NCBI GenBank assembly: GCA_024195585.1 | Contig: SWBL01000141.1 | Coordinates: forward strand, 1-64,000 | Direction of reading: 5' to 3' | From: Aureobasidium sp. EXF-3400 | Taxonomy: Eukaryota > Ascomycota > Dothideomycetes > Dothideales > Saccotheciaceae | DNA: 64,000 bases | Shown: positions 54,545 to 63,761 of the stretch, piece after piece | Layout of the letters: the number at the start of each line of letters is the position of its first letter | How positions within the stretch are numbered: the stretch's first letter is position 1 | The notes under the pieces: model-generated | The model's input: only the letters and a program-made list of their open reading frames with translations | Told to the model about the DNA's origin: nothing | The model's database searches: none | Program-made: the position numbers and the translations under genes

Positions 54545-56329
54545 TCAACGACGCGTATCTAATGGCGATTCAAGCTCATATACCTTCGCAGTAGCTGGCA
54601 GCTCTTTGCTTTCTGCATGCGACGGCAGTTCTCTGACTTCGTGATCAGGTGGCAACTCGAGAAATGTGTAACCCTCGCTTGTCGATTGTTGCTTTCGAAA
54701 GTCTCTGTCAGGACCAATCTCTGTGTTTTCGTCGGTTGGTTGTTGACGGGTACTTTGTTTCGACCTTTTTCTAAAGACACAGAATATGACTGCGGCAATG
54801 ATTGCGATACCGATGACGACACCAATCACTATTCCTGCGATTCCGCCGCTAGGAGTACTGGAATGGTTTTTGCTGGGTGTGTTGCTCCATGTCGGCTCTG
54901 CAGGGATGGAAGAGGTTGAGTTGGAGGACTCAGTGGCGTCTATCACTTTCCAATGGCTCGCCCACGAGTCTGCAAACAGTGTCGCGTTACTGTACACTTC
55001 AAGCGTTGTAGCGCTGTTGGCGATATCCCGAGGTTCGAAGCCAAGTCCTTCGTTCCAGTCTCCAGGTCCGGGGGCTTGGGCAAGCCACATTGTGTTTGTG
55101 TGAGTGTTGTAGCCCAGGAAAGCAGCTTGGAGGAAGGCGCGGCCAAGACGCCACTGATCCGCAGGTGTGCGATCAAAGGGAATACATGGGAAATACTGCA
55201 CCGAAGGACTCACTACTGGAGATGTGAGGGTGAGGTTGAGAAGCTTGAAGGGAACCTTTATCGTGACGTTGGCCTCATCTCCTGGAGCGGAAGTGAAATG
55301 GAAACCCAAGTATGCCGGAGAATTGATGATCTGCTCATACAACGGATCAGAAGTGTTCCAGAGGTAGTAGTTGGTTGTTTGATCATAGTAGACTGGTAGC
55401 TTCTGGGCCAGATTCGAACATGTTTGAGCAGGAAGATGAAGCCCTGGTGGCATCGGATCCGGTTTCACACTCAGCTGACTTGGCTGTCCGAGAACGTTGG
55501 TGAGCAGCTTTGATGCGTTACCAAAGGGAAACGGGCTTGGACCTGTTTCGACATCGATCGTTATATCCAATAATGTGGCCATATAACCAGCATAACTTGT
55601 GTAAGGTCCGATGATCCTTCCTTTGTCATAGCCACCAAGAACGAGTGAACCGCTGTAGTTCAGAGCTGCGGATCCGATCTGTAAGCCGTAGGAGTATGAG
55701 GGTATAAATGATTCGTTGTAAAGCGAACCAGCGAAAATCCATGGCTCGTCAGACTCTTTACCATCGGACAAAGCTTGAGTGTCTCTATCCATGCCGCTGT
55801 TGAGTGCAAAGAAACCAAGCTCGGGAGCGACTTTTATCCCATTCGGGTACTTGACAGAGAAGGTGTCAATGCTGGCAAGATCGACATCGTAGACGGTACA
55901 TTGATCTCCTTCAAGGCCAATGGTGACGGCAGCTGGGTAGACTGTACCGGTGATGTTGATGAAGGAAGGGGCATCCCAGATATTTGGTGGAGGTTGTGAT
56001 ATGGGGTTTGTTTCTGGGTCCCAAACTCCTCCATTGCCGCATTGAGGACCATAGGCTCGACAAGCCAAACTCGACGGTATGTAAGAGGCATAATAGCTGC
56101 CCACCAGGAGATCTATTGGCACTTGTTCCGACGTAATGTTGGTGCTGTTTGGAGTCCCGCCCACATTAATTGTTATCGCGTTCCATGGCCCGTCCGGTCC
56201 ATAAGTCTTTAAACTCCAATCAACTACAAGACTAGTAGGCAGCGCTGTGGTCATACGGATCGCACACAATATCGTCGCGACTGTGGCTGTCGGGTATTGA
56301 GAATGGGCAAGTGCAAACATTGCGGGCAT
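54545..56329 (-). CDS. Aspartic-protease-like (A1-type) membrane protein, probably inactive
   Basis: A single exon encodes 594 residues with a pepsin-like fold and one transmembrane helix. The N-terminus YPTATVATILCAIRMTTALP is a probable signal. Pepsin-like features are AITINVGGTP, GSLVLGGYDKGRI and QWRLGRAFLQAAFLGYN. The first catalytic D-T/S-G loop appears replaced by PIDLLVGSYYAS, and the second candidate site reads YYDQTTNYYLW, so both catalytic triads look altered. Many N-glycosylation sequons support a secreted lumenal domain. The segment IAGIVIGVVIGIAIIAAVIFCVF is a single membrane helix, followed by FRKRSKQST and a short, charged cytoplasmic tail. This layout resembles fungal surface receptors or sensors built on a protease scaffold. 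An upstream 5' UTR intron near 56350-56400 is possible. Confidence 0.82.
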   Translation of the reverse strand: MPAMFALAHSQYPTATVATILCAIRMTTALPTSLVVDWSLKTYGPDGPWNAITINVGGTPNSTNITSEQVPIDLLVGSYYASYIPSSLACRAYGPQCGNGGVWDPETNPISQPPPNIWDAPSFINITGTVYPAAVTIGLEGDQCTVYDVDLASIDTFSVKYPNGIKVAPELGFFALNSGMDRDTQALSDGKESDEPWIFAGSLYNESFIPSYSYGLQIGSAALNYSGSLVLGGYDKGRIIGPYTSYAGYMATLLDITIDVETGPSPFPFGNASKLLTNVLGQPSQLSVKPDPMPPGLHLPAQTCSNLAQKLPVYYDQTTNYYLWNTSDPLYEQIINSPAYLGFHFTSAPGDEANVTIKVPFKLLNLTLTSPVVSPSVQYFPCIPFDRTPADQWRLGRAFLQAAFLGYNTHTNTMWLAQAPGPGDWNEGLGFEPRDIANSATTLEVYSNATLFADSWASHWKVIDATESSNSTSSIPAEPTWSNTPSKNHSSTPSGGIAGIVIGVVIGIAIIAAVIFCVFRKRSKQSTRQQPTDENTEIGPDRDFRKQQSTSEGYTFLELPPDHEVRELPSHAESKELPATAKVYELESPLDTRR

Positions 56330-57037
56330 CCAAGTCGCAAGGAAGGAAAAGGTGAAACGTAGAGTTGACTGGAAAAAGTTTACTTACATAGTCGAGTAAA
56401 TTTTCCACTAGCTCCAAGTCGCCGAACTCGAGGATGTAGTCGCCTATCGCACACAGGTATTAATAGTAGAGTGCGCTTTATATTGAGGCTGGAGGCCTTG
56501 CGCAGCCATGGGGACATGGTTATACAGCAGCATCAATCAATCTCATCCTTCCCGATCCCGCATTGAGTTTAGCTTGCTCCATGGTTTCAAGTGCCAACAA
56601 CCCTTCTATGCGCAGTAAAGCTTGTACCTGCATAGAGCTGTGCCACAAGGGTAAGATAGCACCGCAGAATAAGTGATTAATATGTGAGGTCGATGTAGTT
56701 GATCAGAAGGCGGTTTCACGAGAGGACAAGACGCCGCATATTTTCGAGGTGCGTGCATCGGTCACTCGCAAGACTACAAGTCATGAGCCTCGACCTCGCC
56801 TCACGATGATTCATGGTGCGGTTCTTATGATTGACAGGCTTGATATGGGAAGTTTTGGCGAGTGATGTGGGGTATCATGTTCATGTTGATGAAGCATTGT
56901 AGACAGAGGCCAGGAAGCAGTTGGGAAGAACAGGACTTACTGTGAGTGGGAGCTTCCGGAATTCGATCGCGTGAACTCGGTACCAGGGCCCCCACCTGCA
57001 AGAGGTCCTTGCGCCTTAGAAAACCCTACGCGGGTAT
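56330..57037. other. Intergenic between protease-like gene and decayed gene
   Basis: Promoter of the protease-like gene on the minus strand and upstream flank of the decayed gene. A G-rich purine stretch lies near 56840-56960. No coding unit seen. Confidence 0.45.
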
Positions 57038-57815
57038 TTGCCAATTAATAATCAGACAATAGCCTTATCAATCTGCAAGATGTACTACGAAGGAGGCATA
57101 CTAGCACATATCGTCGAAGACGTACCAGGATCGGACGAGGACGAAACTGATTCATCCTTCGAGTCCGAGGCTGAGGAGGACGAGTACGATGCCGCGGCAT
57201 ACGCGCAAGCCATGCAATGGGCAGAATAATCAGAAGCAGAAGTTTCGGCACAAGAACAGAAGCTACGATCAGATTTCCTAGCTGGAGAATCGACGCCGGT
57301 TGGCCCTCTCAATGGCACATGGCATCTCTATTCCCCAGACTATTGACCTGGCGAGACTGCCCTCAACGCGCTCATGATTGGTGAACCCAGCGAATCTGAG
57401 ATGGAGGAATATGGCGAACCACATGGCTCTTCGAAGATTGATGGGGAGCTACATCTCGGACTCAATGGCGAAACGATGCTTAGCGAAGTCATACCCTTCG
57501 AGTCGCCCACGAAAGCATCGATCAATGCTATTGAGTTGCCATTACTCCGTATTGGACGAAGACTTCGAAAACATCTAATACAGTATTCGCATTACCTTTC
57601 TTGGCGATGAAAAACCAAGGGCTACCATTCCCACAGCTCGCATCGGAGAATATGACGGCAGCGCGGATGCTATCGAGTTCACTGGTATCTGGTATGATCT
57701 AAAAAGGCTCAAGAGAGAGCACGCAGAGGAGCGACGAAGGGAAAAGGAGTCGGAAGACAAGCATGAGAGCCATTCCAAAGATACCGAGGGCCTGAAGCCT
57801 TGGAACAATTTCTAG
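57038..57815 (+). pseudogene. Decayed member of an unnamed fungal family
   Basis: The reading frame is coherent across 57.0-57.8 kb but broken. A frame from 57038 stops at TAA 57227..57229, continues in the same frame to a TGA at 57344..57346, then on to 57610. Near 57545-57560 the apparent coding phase moves by +1; the new phase crosses a TAA at 57576..57578 and ends with LKPWNNF at 57815. Blocks such as NGTWHLYSPDY and YDGSADAIEFTGIWYDLKR look like real protein. The C-terminal blocks match the fragment at 52371-52694. The TAA at 57227 lies in a context where CAA to TAA would explain it, and the TGA at 57344 could come from CGA, both C-to-T changes. No function known. Confidence 0.72.
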
Positions 57816-57930
57816 CTCAGGTGTGGGTTTTACATCTAGACGACCAGCAGGAGGATATTGTGCCTATGCCGCACCTCCCAATGATCACATACTGCAGAAT
57901 CGGATTGCAATCTGAGGTGGCTTTGCCTCC

Positions 57931-58524
57931 TCAAATATGGAGTTCGACCTCTGCTACCGCTGTCCACTTGCGTTGATGGAACCTGATCAGATCCTCACTT
58001 CTATCAGACCCGCTTCTTGAATCTTGTTCAAGAATGCGCGGAATGTTATCGAGTGTTGAGACATATCTGCGAGCACTACTATAAGTTCTACGTCTTCTCC
58101 CATGATACTCGCAGCTCTTACCGTAGAGTTCTGTGAGCACAGGCCCAAATAAAGGCAAGTTTCCCCACAACTTATTCTGTTTACCCCAAATCGTCACCTC
58201 TTGTGCCTCGATCTTCTTCAGTTCCACAAGGATCTCTACGATACAAGTCTGGGCTTTATCGTCATCTTGCTGGTAGGCCTGGCTGAGTTTCACTACGACC
58301 TCCCAGAATTCCCAGAGGAAACTTTCGATGCTTTCAGGTTTCTCGTCTTGCTCGAACTTGCGGTTGAATGGCGTCAAAGCATTCAGTTGGCTTGCAGCGA
58401 GGGCCGAGTCGTGATTTCCGGGATAGAGAGCGACCTGACTGTTGATTATGCGAGCAGCCGCATGTACAGGTTCCCAGGGATCCAAGGGATCGAGATGGAT
58501 CTTGAGGAGCTGGTCTTCGTTCAT
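57931..58524 (-). CDS. DUF3632-family hypothetical protein, intron structure uncertain
   Basis: As an uninterrupted frame this gives 197 residues. The part up to LWGNLPLFGPVLTELYG carries features of the fungal DUF3632 family: IIN-type helix, SFLWEFWEVVVKLSQ, IVEILVELKKIEAQEVTIWG and the KLWGNLPLFGP block. After that point a good GTAAGA donor occurs at 58121..58116, and a 55-nt intron to an AG at 58068..58067 would continue with ITFRAFLNKIQEAGLIE, which resembles the later N-x-F-x-A-R-L-x-x-A-G part of the family better than the unspliced frame does. A further intron (GTGAGG donor) may follow. Family proteins are commonly about 300 residues, so this copy is truncated or spliced further. Function unknown. 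Confidence 0.6.
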   Translation of the reverse strand: MNEDQLLKIHLDPLDPWEPVHAAARIINSQVALYPGNHDSALAASQLNALTPFNRKFEQDEKPESIESFLWEFWEVVVKLSQAYQQDDDKAQTCIVEILVELKKIEAQEVTIWGKQNKLWGNLPLFGPVLTELYGKSCEYHGRRRRTYSSARRYVSTLDNIPRILEQDSRSGSDRSEDLIRFHQRKWTAVAEVELHI

Positions 58525-59864
58525 CGCGTTCCGTGAACTTTGCGTAATGTGATTATGTCTGTCTTGTGGAAAGTGTACGATGATTTACAGGCAGCATTTG
58601 TAGACCTTATTGAGTGAAAGGCACGCAAGACCAAGCTTGACAGTAGTGATCTTCTGACGTCATACGGCATAGTTGATCATCGCATAAAGTAAGCCCGAGA
58701 ATATCTCCTTGCAACGACTGGCAATAAAGAATCCTTCTGTTACGGCCGAGCCTCAAGATCTTCGACTTGGAAGACAGTTGGGGAGCATATCCACTAATCC
58801 TTCACATAATTTTACATGAACATTGGCACGATTGCTTTCCGAGAAAGGTCCTGTGCGAGCACGTACGAGAGCTAGCCTTGCAGTCCGCACACGTCTTGCG
58901 AGGAGCTGGCTTTGTAATAGACTCAGAAAAACCAGCACAGAACTCGAAGTGAGGCTCAAACCATGATATTCTGCAAGGATTTCTTGTGTGGCAGGTTCCT
59001 TTCGACGGTCGAGATAGGTTTCACTCGTACGGAGATGGTGATCTCTGTTCAGCAGACAAGCTAAAATCAGAGCGCATCCTGCTGAGCCGTGAGTGATCGC
59101 CCACTACTAACTTATAGCTATGAACATACTAGTCCTGAGACATCAGGAGATGACCGCAGTCCAATCGCTGTCCGCTCAGCCAAGACTCTAGATAGTAGAA
59201 CACCATGAATGGTGAGTCCCCCTACGTTGCGGGTCGAGAAATGGAACAGAGAGCAGACAGGAACGAACCATCTTCACGAAAGCATACTTAGTGACTACGG
59301 CTCTTGCTCGGTGGTCGCATAGACCAGTTTATCTATAGTTGAAACCATTTTTCTTGAGCAAGACGACCTTGTGTCAATCACTGGGTACGATTCGGACTTG
59401 TTTTCCCTTCAGGACATGGGTCGAAGGATCATATCTACGTACGTATGCTCTGTCAGATAGTCCTGCTATTGCTCTTGGACTGTCAAACAGACAGCTCAAC
59501 AGCGCGGGATCGTCGATCCAGCTGTGTACGAGCTTGAGAGCCCGGAATTCGCAGAGGGATTGACATAAGGTGTGGATCAATACTTTGAGGCAGTCCACAA
59601 CAACTATGGCCTGATTTACCGCCACACTCAGGTTGACTAGAGACCCAAGCACGCACCGTGAGAACAACGGTGTGGTGACTACACCAAAAGGTGTCCGATC
59701 TGCTTGTGAGGTATGTCACGGAATACGAAGCTCTCGAAGACGCCAGATTTAGGAAGGGTCGGAATAGATATAAATGTAGGCTGCTTGTCTAGCTAATCAA
59801 CTTTCGGATCAAAGCCTTCCCTCCATCCTCTACCCATTTCGACATCTACTTCCTCTAGTTCGTC
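58525..59864. other. Intergenic region (1.34 kb)
   Basis: Upstream flank of the DUF3632 gene and promoter of the ribonuclease gene. Minus-strand ORFs near 58753-58959 and 59374-59719 look vaguely protein-like but match nothing recognised and are not supported. TATAAAT lies at 59769..59775. Confidence 0.45.
59769..59775 (+). promoter_or_regulatory. TATA box of ribonuclease gene
   Basis: TATAAAT about 95 bp upstream of the ATG at 59865. Role inferred. Confidence 0.45.
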
Positions 59865-60604
59865 ATGCATTATTTTCACCTCTACTTGGCGGCAGTCCTA
59901 GCATCTCCTCTTGTCACTGGCAGCCCAGTTGAGCTTGTAGCTCGCGATACCAAGTACAACTGTCCCATGGGGGGCGCGATGTCTCTCGATAACGCTATGG
60001 GTGTCATTCATCAGGCCCCCCCTGAAAGTAACGGAAATCCGAGTACGTAAAGGCACGAACACCCGGCCGCAGACGGTATGACACGGCTGACACACGTCTC
60101 AAGACACTGGTTCAGGTTATCCACACGTAATACCAAACCCACAAAGGCACTGACTCTCAATTTTTCTGATGTTGAATAGGAATTTTATAACGCTCCTGAC
60201 GCCAATGGCAAACGCCAGTGAGTTGGGATGAATACAGTAGAACCACGTTCCTGTTTCTAGGGTGGCGTTGTTCGTGAAGTTCATTTTGTGCTAACGCACT
60301 GAAACAGAATTGCCTTGACAGATTGGGACTCGAAATGTTTGGATTCGGACAAGCAACAAAAGAGGCTGCTTGAAGCACCCATATTTGCGGATCAGCATCT
60401 TTACGACTTCCAGAAAAAGAAGCCTAAAGAGGTTCCAGGTCCCGCTCGTGTCATCTATACAGCTGGTATGTTTAGCGGTGTCCAAACTTCTCACTGCAAT
60501 CCCCAGCTGAACCGTCAACAGATACTGACAAGTATTTCTGTGGTATTATCGCCCACATCGGGGAAAATAGCTCTGGGCCATTTGAGACTTGTCCTAAGGC
60601 TTGA
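59865..60604 (+). CDS. Secreted sarcin-type fungal ribonuclease (ribotoxin family)
   Basis: A small secreted ribonuclease of the fungal N1/T1-sarcin superfamily. Ribotoxins of this group cut one bond in the sarcin/ricin loop of 28S rRNA; other members are general guanyl-specific RNases. Five exons are supported by frame: 59865..60042, 60104..60126, 60180..60217, 60308..60465 and 60522..60604, for 159 residues. A signal peptide (about residues 1-20) begins the protein. Exons 2 and 3 hold the first catalytic His region, exon 4 holds the catalytic Glu and Arg region with the family's proline-rich block, and exon 5 holds the last His and Cys. The precursor is somewhat shorter than typical ribotoxins (about 177 residues), so loop lengths differ and toxicity cannot be assumed. 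No stop or frameshift is seen. The donor of intron 1 is GTACGT. The gene lies in an accessory region beside a frameshifted GMC gene. Confidence 0.72.
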
Positions 60605-60861
60605 AAGAAGTAGGACCTGGGAACTTGTATACACTCTTCTCTGTCATCCACTACTCGACTGAAACGACTGGAGAGTTATTAGAAGCAAAGCTAGGAGGGT
60701 GCTACAATGGACGTAGAGAATAGGAGCATTAAGTGATTGAGTAGCTGAACAAGGAACGGTGGCGGGATGTAGGAGTAGCAACTATCACTTAGTAACGGCA
60801 GCGAGGAGAGACGATATAGCAAATTCGTAAATTCGCAAGTTGGGTAAGATACAAAGTTATC

Positions 60862-60921
60862 AGTTATAGCGCAGTGGCCGCATTAACCGATCGTCGTTAA
60901 TGAGTCCACTGCGCCATAACT
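60862..60921. repeat. Imperfect 26-bp inverted repeat with 8-nt spacer
   Basis: The left arm is 60862..60887 and the right arm is 60896..60921; 23 of 26 positions pair. Each arm contains GCGCAGTGG, close to a tRNA-type A box (TAGCGCAGTGG). It may be the terminal part of a small transposon or SINE-like fragment. Origin unknown. Confidence 0.75.
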
Positions 60922-60935
60922 CTATTCTCAGCGTC

Positions 60936-60965
60936 TGAGCCTTCTAGCGTTTGAGCCTTCTAGCG
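60936..60965 (+). repeat. Direct repeat TGAGCCTTCTAGCG x2
   Basis: The 14-nt unit occurs at 60936..60949 and 60952..60965, next to the inverted repeat. It may be a footprint of the same element. Confidence 0.7.
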
Positions 60966-61336
60966 AATTCGTTAACTTCCTAGTTTCGGCCGTATATTGC
61001 TGAAATTTTCTACGTTCCTTGATCTCACCTGTATTCAGATTGCAGATTTTCAGTCTCAGAACATTGTCGCCTCTGTAATTCAGCAATAGGATATCCACGG
61101 CTTCCTCACCACCTTTAGGTAGGCTCTTCTCCACATTTATCCTTGCAGCACTTTGATCCCTGATGGCTGTGACACGTCATGATATTTCGCTACATTAGAT
61201 ATCTGCAACAATGACAACGACGGTAGACAGTCCGGTAGATCACAGTAGAGTGTCAACCAAGTGAAACAGTGTTTCCTCCGTGTTCAAGCTTTTCTACCTT
61301 TCCTCATATCTGTCAACTTCCTGCGTATCTGCAATT

Positions 61337-63535
61337 ATGGTTCTTGGTTACTTCGAAGAAGAGAGAGTGTACGACTTTATTGTCGTTGGCGGTTCGTATG
61401 AGTCTGCCTCCTATGCGAGAGCATGCACTAAGGATATATAGGTGGAACTGCAGGAAATTGCGTCGCAGGTCGTCTGGCAGAAAACCCCAACCTCTCGATT
61501 CTTGTCATTGAGGCTGGCACCGAGTTTGTCCTTCACCAAGATCAAGTCTTTCAAACCTGACATGACATTCTAGCAACCCCCTCAAAGAAGAAAGAATCTC
61601 GACTCCCGCTCTTGCATTCCAACTCGTGGAAGTGAATATGACTGGCAATACCCCGTCATTTTCTGGGACAGAGACGGAGAAAAGAGACATGAACCCAAAA
61701 ACACAAGAGGGAAAGTATTGGGTGGAAGCAGTTGTTTGAATTACTATACTTGGTTGCGTGGCAGTCGTCCTACTTATGATGAATGGGTCAAGTATGGCGG
61801 CAGCGGATGGAGTTGGGACAAGTGCTTTCCCTACTTCCAAAAGGTGGGTTGTGGGATCCTGTTGAGTTGATGAATGATACTGATACAACTAGTCTGGCAC
61901 GATGCACGACAAAAATCAAATCCTGGATCATGATACCGCGCATGTCGCTGCGGATGGACCTCTCAAGATCAATCCCGCCGTCCCAATCCCTCTCGCGGGA
62001 AAGTTGCAGGAAGCGTGGAAGTCTCAAGGCCATCGACTCAACGACGACATTTACAACGGTACTGTGGATGGCCTTGCCCACGTCTGTCACACCATTGACT
62101 CAGGCCACCGAGTCCCCTCTACTGTCTTCCTGGACGGTCACAAGAACATCACCGTCAAATCTCGCACAATGGTCCATCGCTTGTTGTTCAGCGGCGGAAC
62201 CTGCACTGGCGTACTAACCCACGCAACAGACAAGAAACAATCATACTATGCTCGCCAAGAAGTAATCATCTGCGCAGGCGTCTTCGAAAGCCCAAAACTG
62301 CTTATGTTGAGTGGGATTGGTCCTTCCTCCCCCTCCTCCCTAACAGACTTGACTGCCATCTCGTCTGGCATTGGTCATAGTATTAACTCTCCACATGTTG
62401 GCCAAAGTATCCAAGATCACCCTGTTGCGCCGCATGCGTTTGTGCTCAAAGATGGTAACAGGCTTGACGAAGTGCTCAGACCAGGTGTCAAGAACTTGGA
62501 AGCTAAAGCTGAGTACAAACTCGCCAAAAAAGGCCCTCTGGCCTCGAGTTTGTTAGAGATGAGTGGATTGCTCGAGTAGACGAGCAGTTGAGGAAATGCA
62601 AGGAGTGGAGAGAAGAAGAGGGAAAGCGCGGTCATGATCCCTTGGGTCCTCAAGGCCAACCTCATTTCGATTTTGACTTTTTGGTTCGTTGCATCGTCCT
62701 TCCTCTTGTCACTGAATGCTGACGCGCGAAAACAGCCATGCTTTGCTTCTCCCTTCTTCCCTCATGTCCCTGAGCCCAATGAGGGTAGTTACATGACTAT
62801 TGTCGTATCTCTGCTTCGCCCGCTCTCCCGTGGCTCGTTGACTTTGAAGTCTGCAGATGCACTCGATTTCCCTCTGATCAATATGAATTACCTCGATCAC
62901 CCTTTAGATGCAGTCGCTCTGCGCGAGGGCGTACGTTTCGTCGATGAGATTGTTCTCAGAGGCGATGGTATGGAGGATATCATCATTGGCGAGTATCCTG
63001 AAGGCGAGGGTGGGATCGTCAGGGGAGAGCCCAAAGAGAATGGATCGAGCGATGGCGTGTATGGCGCCAAAAAGGGCGAGAAAGATGAAGGCAAGAGTGT
63101 CGAGGGCAATACTGACCAGATGTTGGGTTTGGACAAAGTACGCGAAAGCGATGAAGGTATGGCTCAATGGTTGAAAGGTCGCGTAACCAGTGGATATCGT
63201 AAGTTCTCCCCCCTCTTCTTCTGACCATCTTCTTTCCTTTCTGTAGCCCTGTTACCGGATATACTAACCATCCTTTAGATCCATGTGGTTCCTGCAGAAT
63301 GGGACCAACAATCGATGAAGGCGTTGTCAATGGACGTCTCCAAGTTCATGGTGTCCGCAACCTTCGCGTTATCGATGCAAGCGTTTTTCCAATCATTCCT
63401 GATGCCCGCATTCAGAATCCTGTGTATATGGTTGCTGAAAAGGGAGCTGATATGATTAAACAGGATCACCCTGCCTTGTATCAGGAGACAAAAGGTCTGG
63501 TGGACAAGGTCAAGGGTCTTGTTCTTCGGGAATGA
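61337..63535 (+). pseudogene. GMC oxidoreductase with two single-base frameshifts
   Basis: An FAD-dependent glucose-methanol-choline oxidoreductase. Intact members oxidise alcohols, sugars or choline-type substrates. Exon 1 starts at the ATG at 61337 and joins at 61392..61441 to GGGTAGNCVAGRLAE (FAD-binding motif). Further introns lie at 61524..61573, 61844..61892, 62684..62735 and 63199..63278. Two breaks remain. Near 61621-61626 the family-like frame changes, consistent with one missing base before GSEYDWQYP. Near 62564-62570 a second missing base puts a TAG at 62577. The remaining blocks are intact: TRGKVLGGSSCLNYYTW, PLASSLLEM, and the active-site His in HPCGSCRMGP, followed by VIDASVFPIIP and IQNPVYMVAEKGADM. 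All splice sites are good, so decay is recent or these are sequencing errors. The substrate is unknown. Confidence 0.8.
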
Positions 63536-63761
63536 TGGAATTGAGATGATGTTCCGATGGCGATGCGCTATTGGATGTGTATAGCTATCTTCGCAACTCG
63601 ATTAGATGGGTGATCTCGGCCTACAGATTATTCGGGTTATAGGAAACCGGTGACGAACAAGGATGGCCACCACGTCACAAGGACAGTTGCATCTCAATGG
63701 AGCTTTTTGCTTCTTTTTCCCAACAATCTCATGGCATCTATTGAGCTCCACAGGTTCGTTA
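63536..63761. other. Short intergenic region between GMC gene and partial gene
   Basis: 3' flanks of convergent genes. Nothing seen. Confidence 0.4.

Larger units (their letters stand above)
60605..61336. other. Intergenic with inverted and direct repeats
   Basis: Between the ribonuclease and GMC genes. It holds a 26-bp imperfect inverted repeat and a 14-nt direct repeat (listed separately). A minus-strand ORF at 60928-61134 has some protein-like character but starts within repeats and is not supported. Confidence 0.5.

Noticed and set aside
59374..59719. Minus-strand ORFs upstream of the ribonuclease gene
   Set aside because: Some protein-like stretches, but no recognised family and no clear start; evidence too weak.
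60862..60921. Possible tRNA gene from the A-box-like GCGCAGTGG
   Set aside because: No B box (GTTCRANNC) at the right distance and no acceptor-stem pairing; treated as a repeat.
60928..61134. Minus-strand ORF of 68 codons between the ribonuclease and GMC genes
   Set aside because: Somewhat protein-like, but overlaps direct repeats and matches nothing recognised.
62684..62735. A third frameshift in the GMC gene
   Set aside because: The frame change is fully explained by a 52-nt intron with GTTCGT donor, TGCTGAC branch and CAG acceptor.
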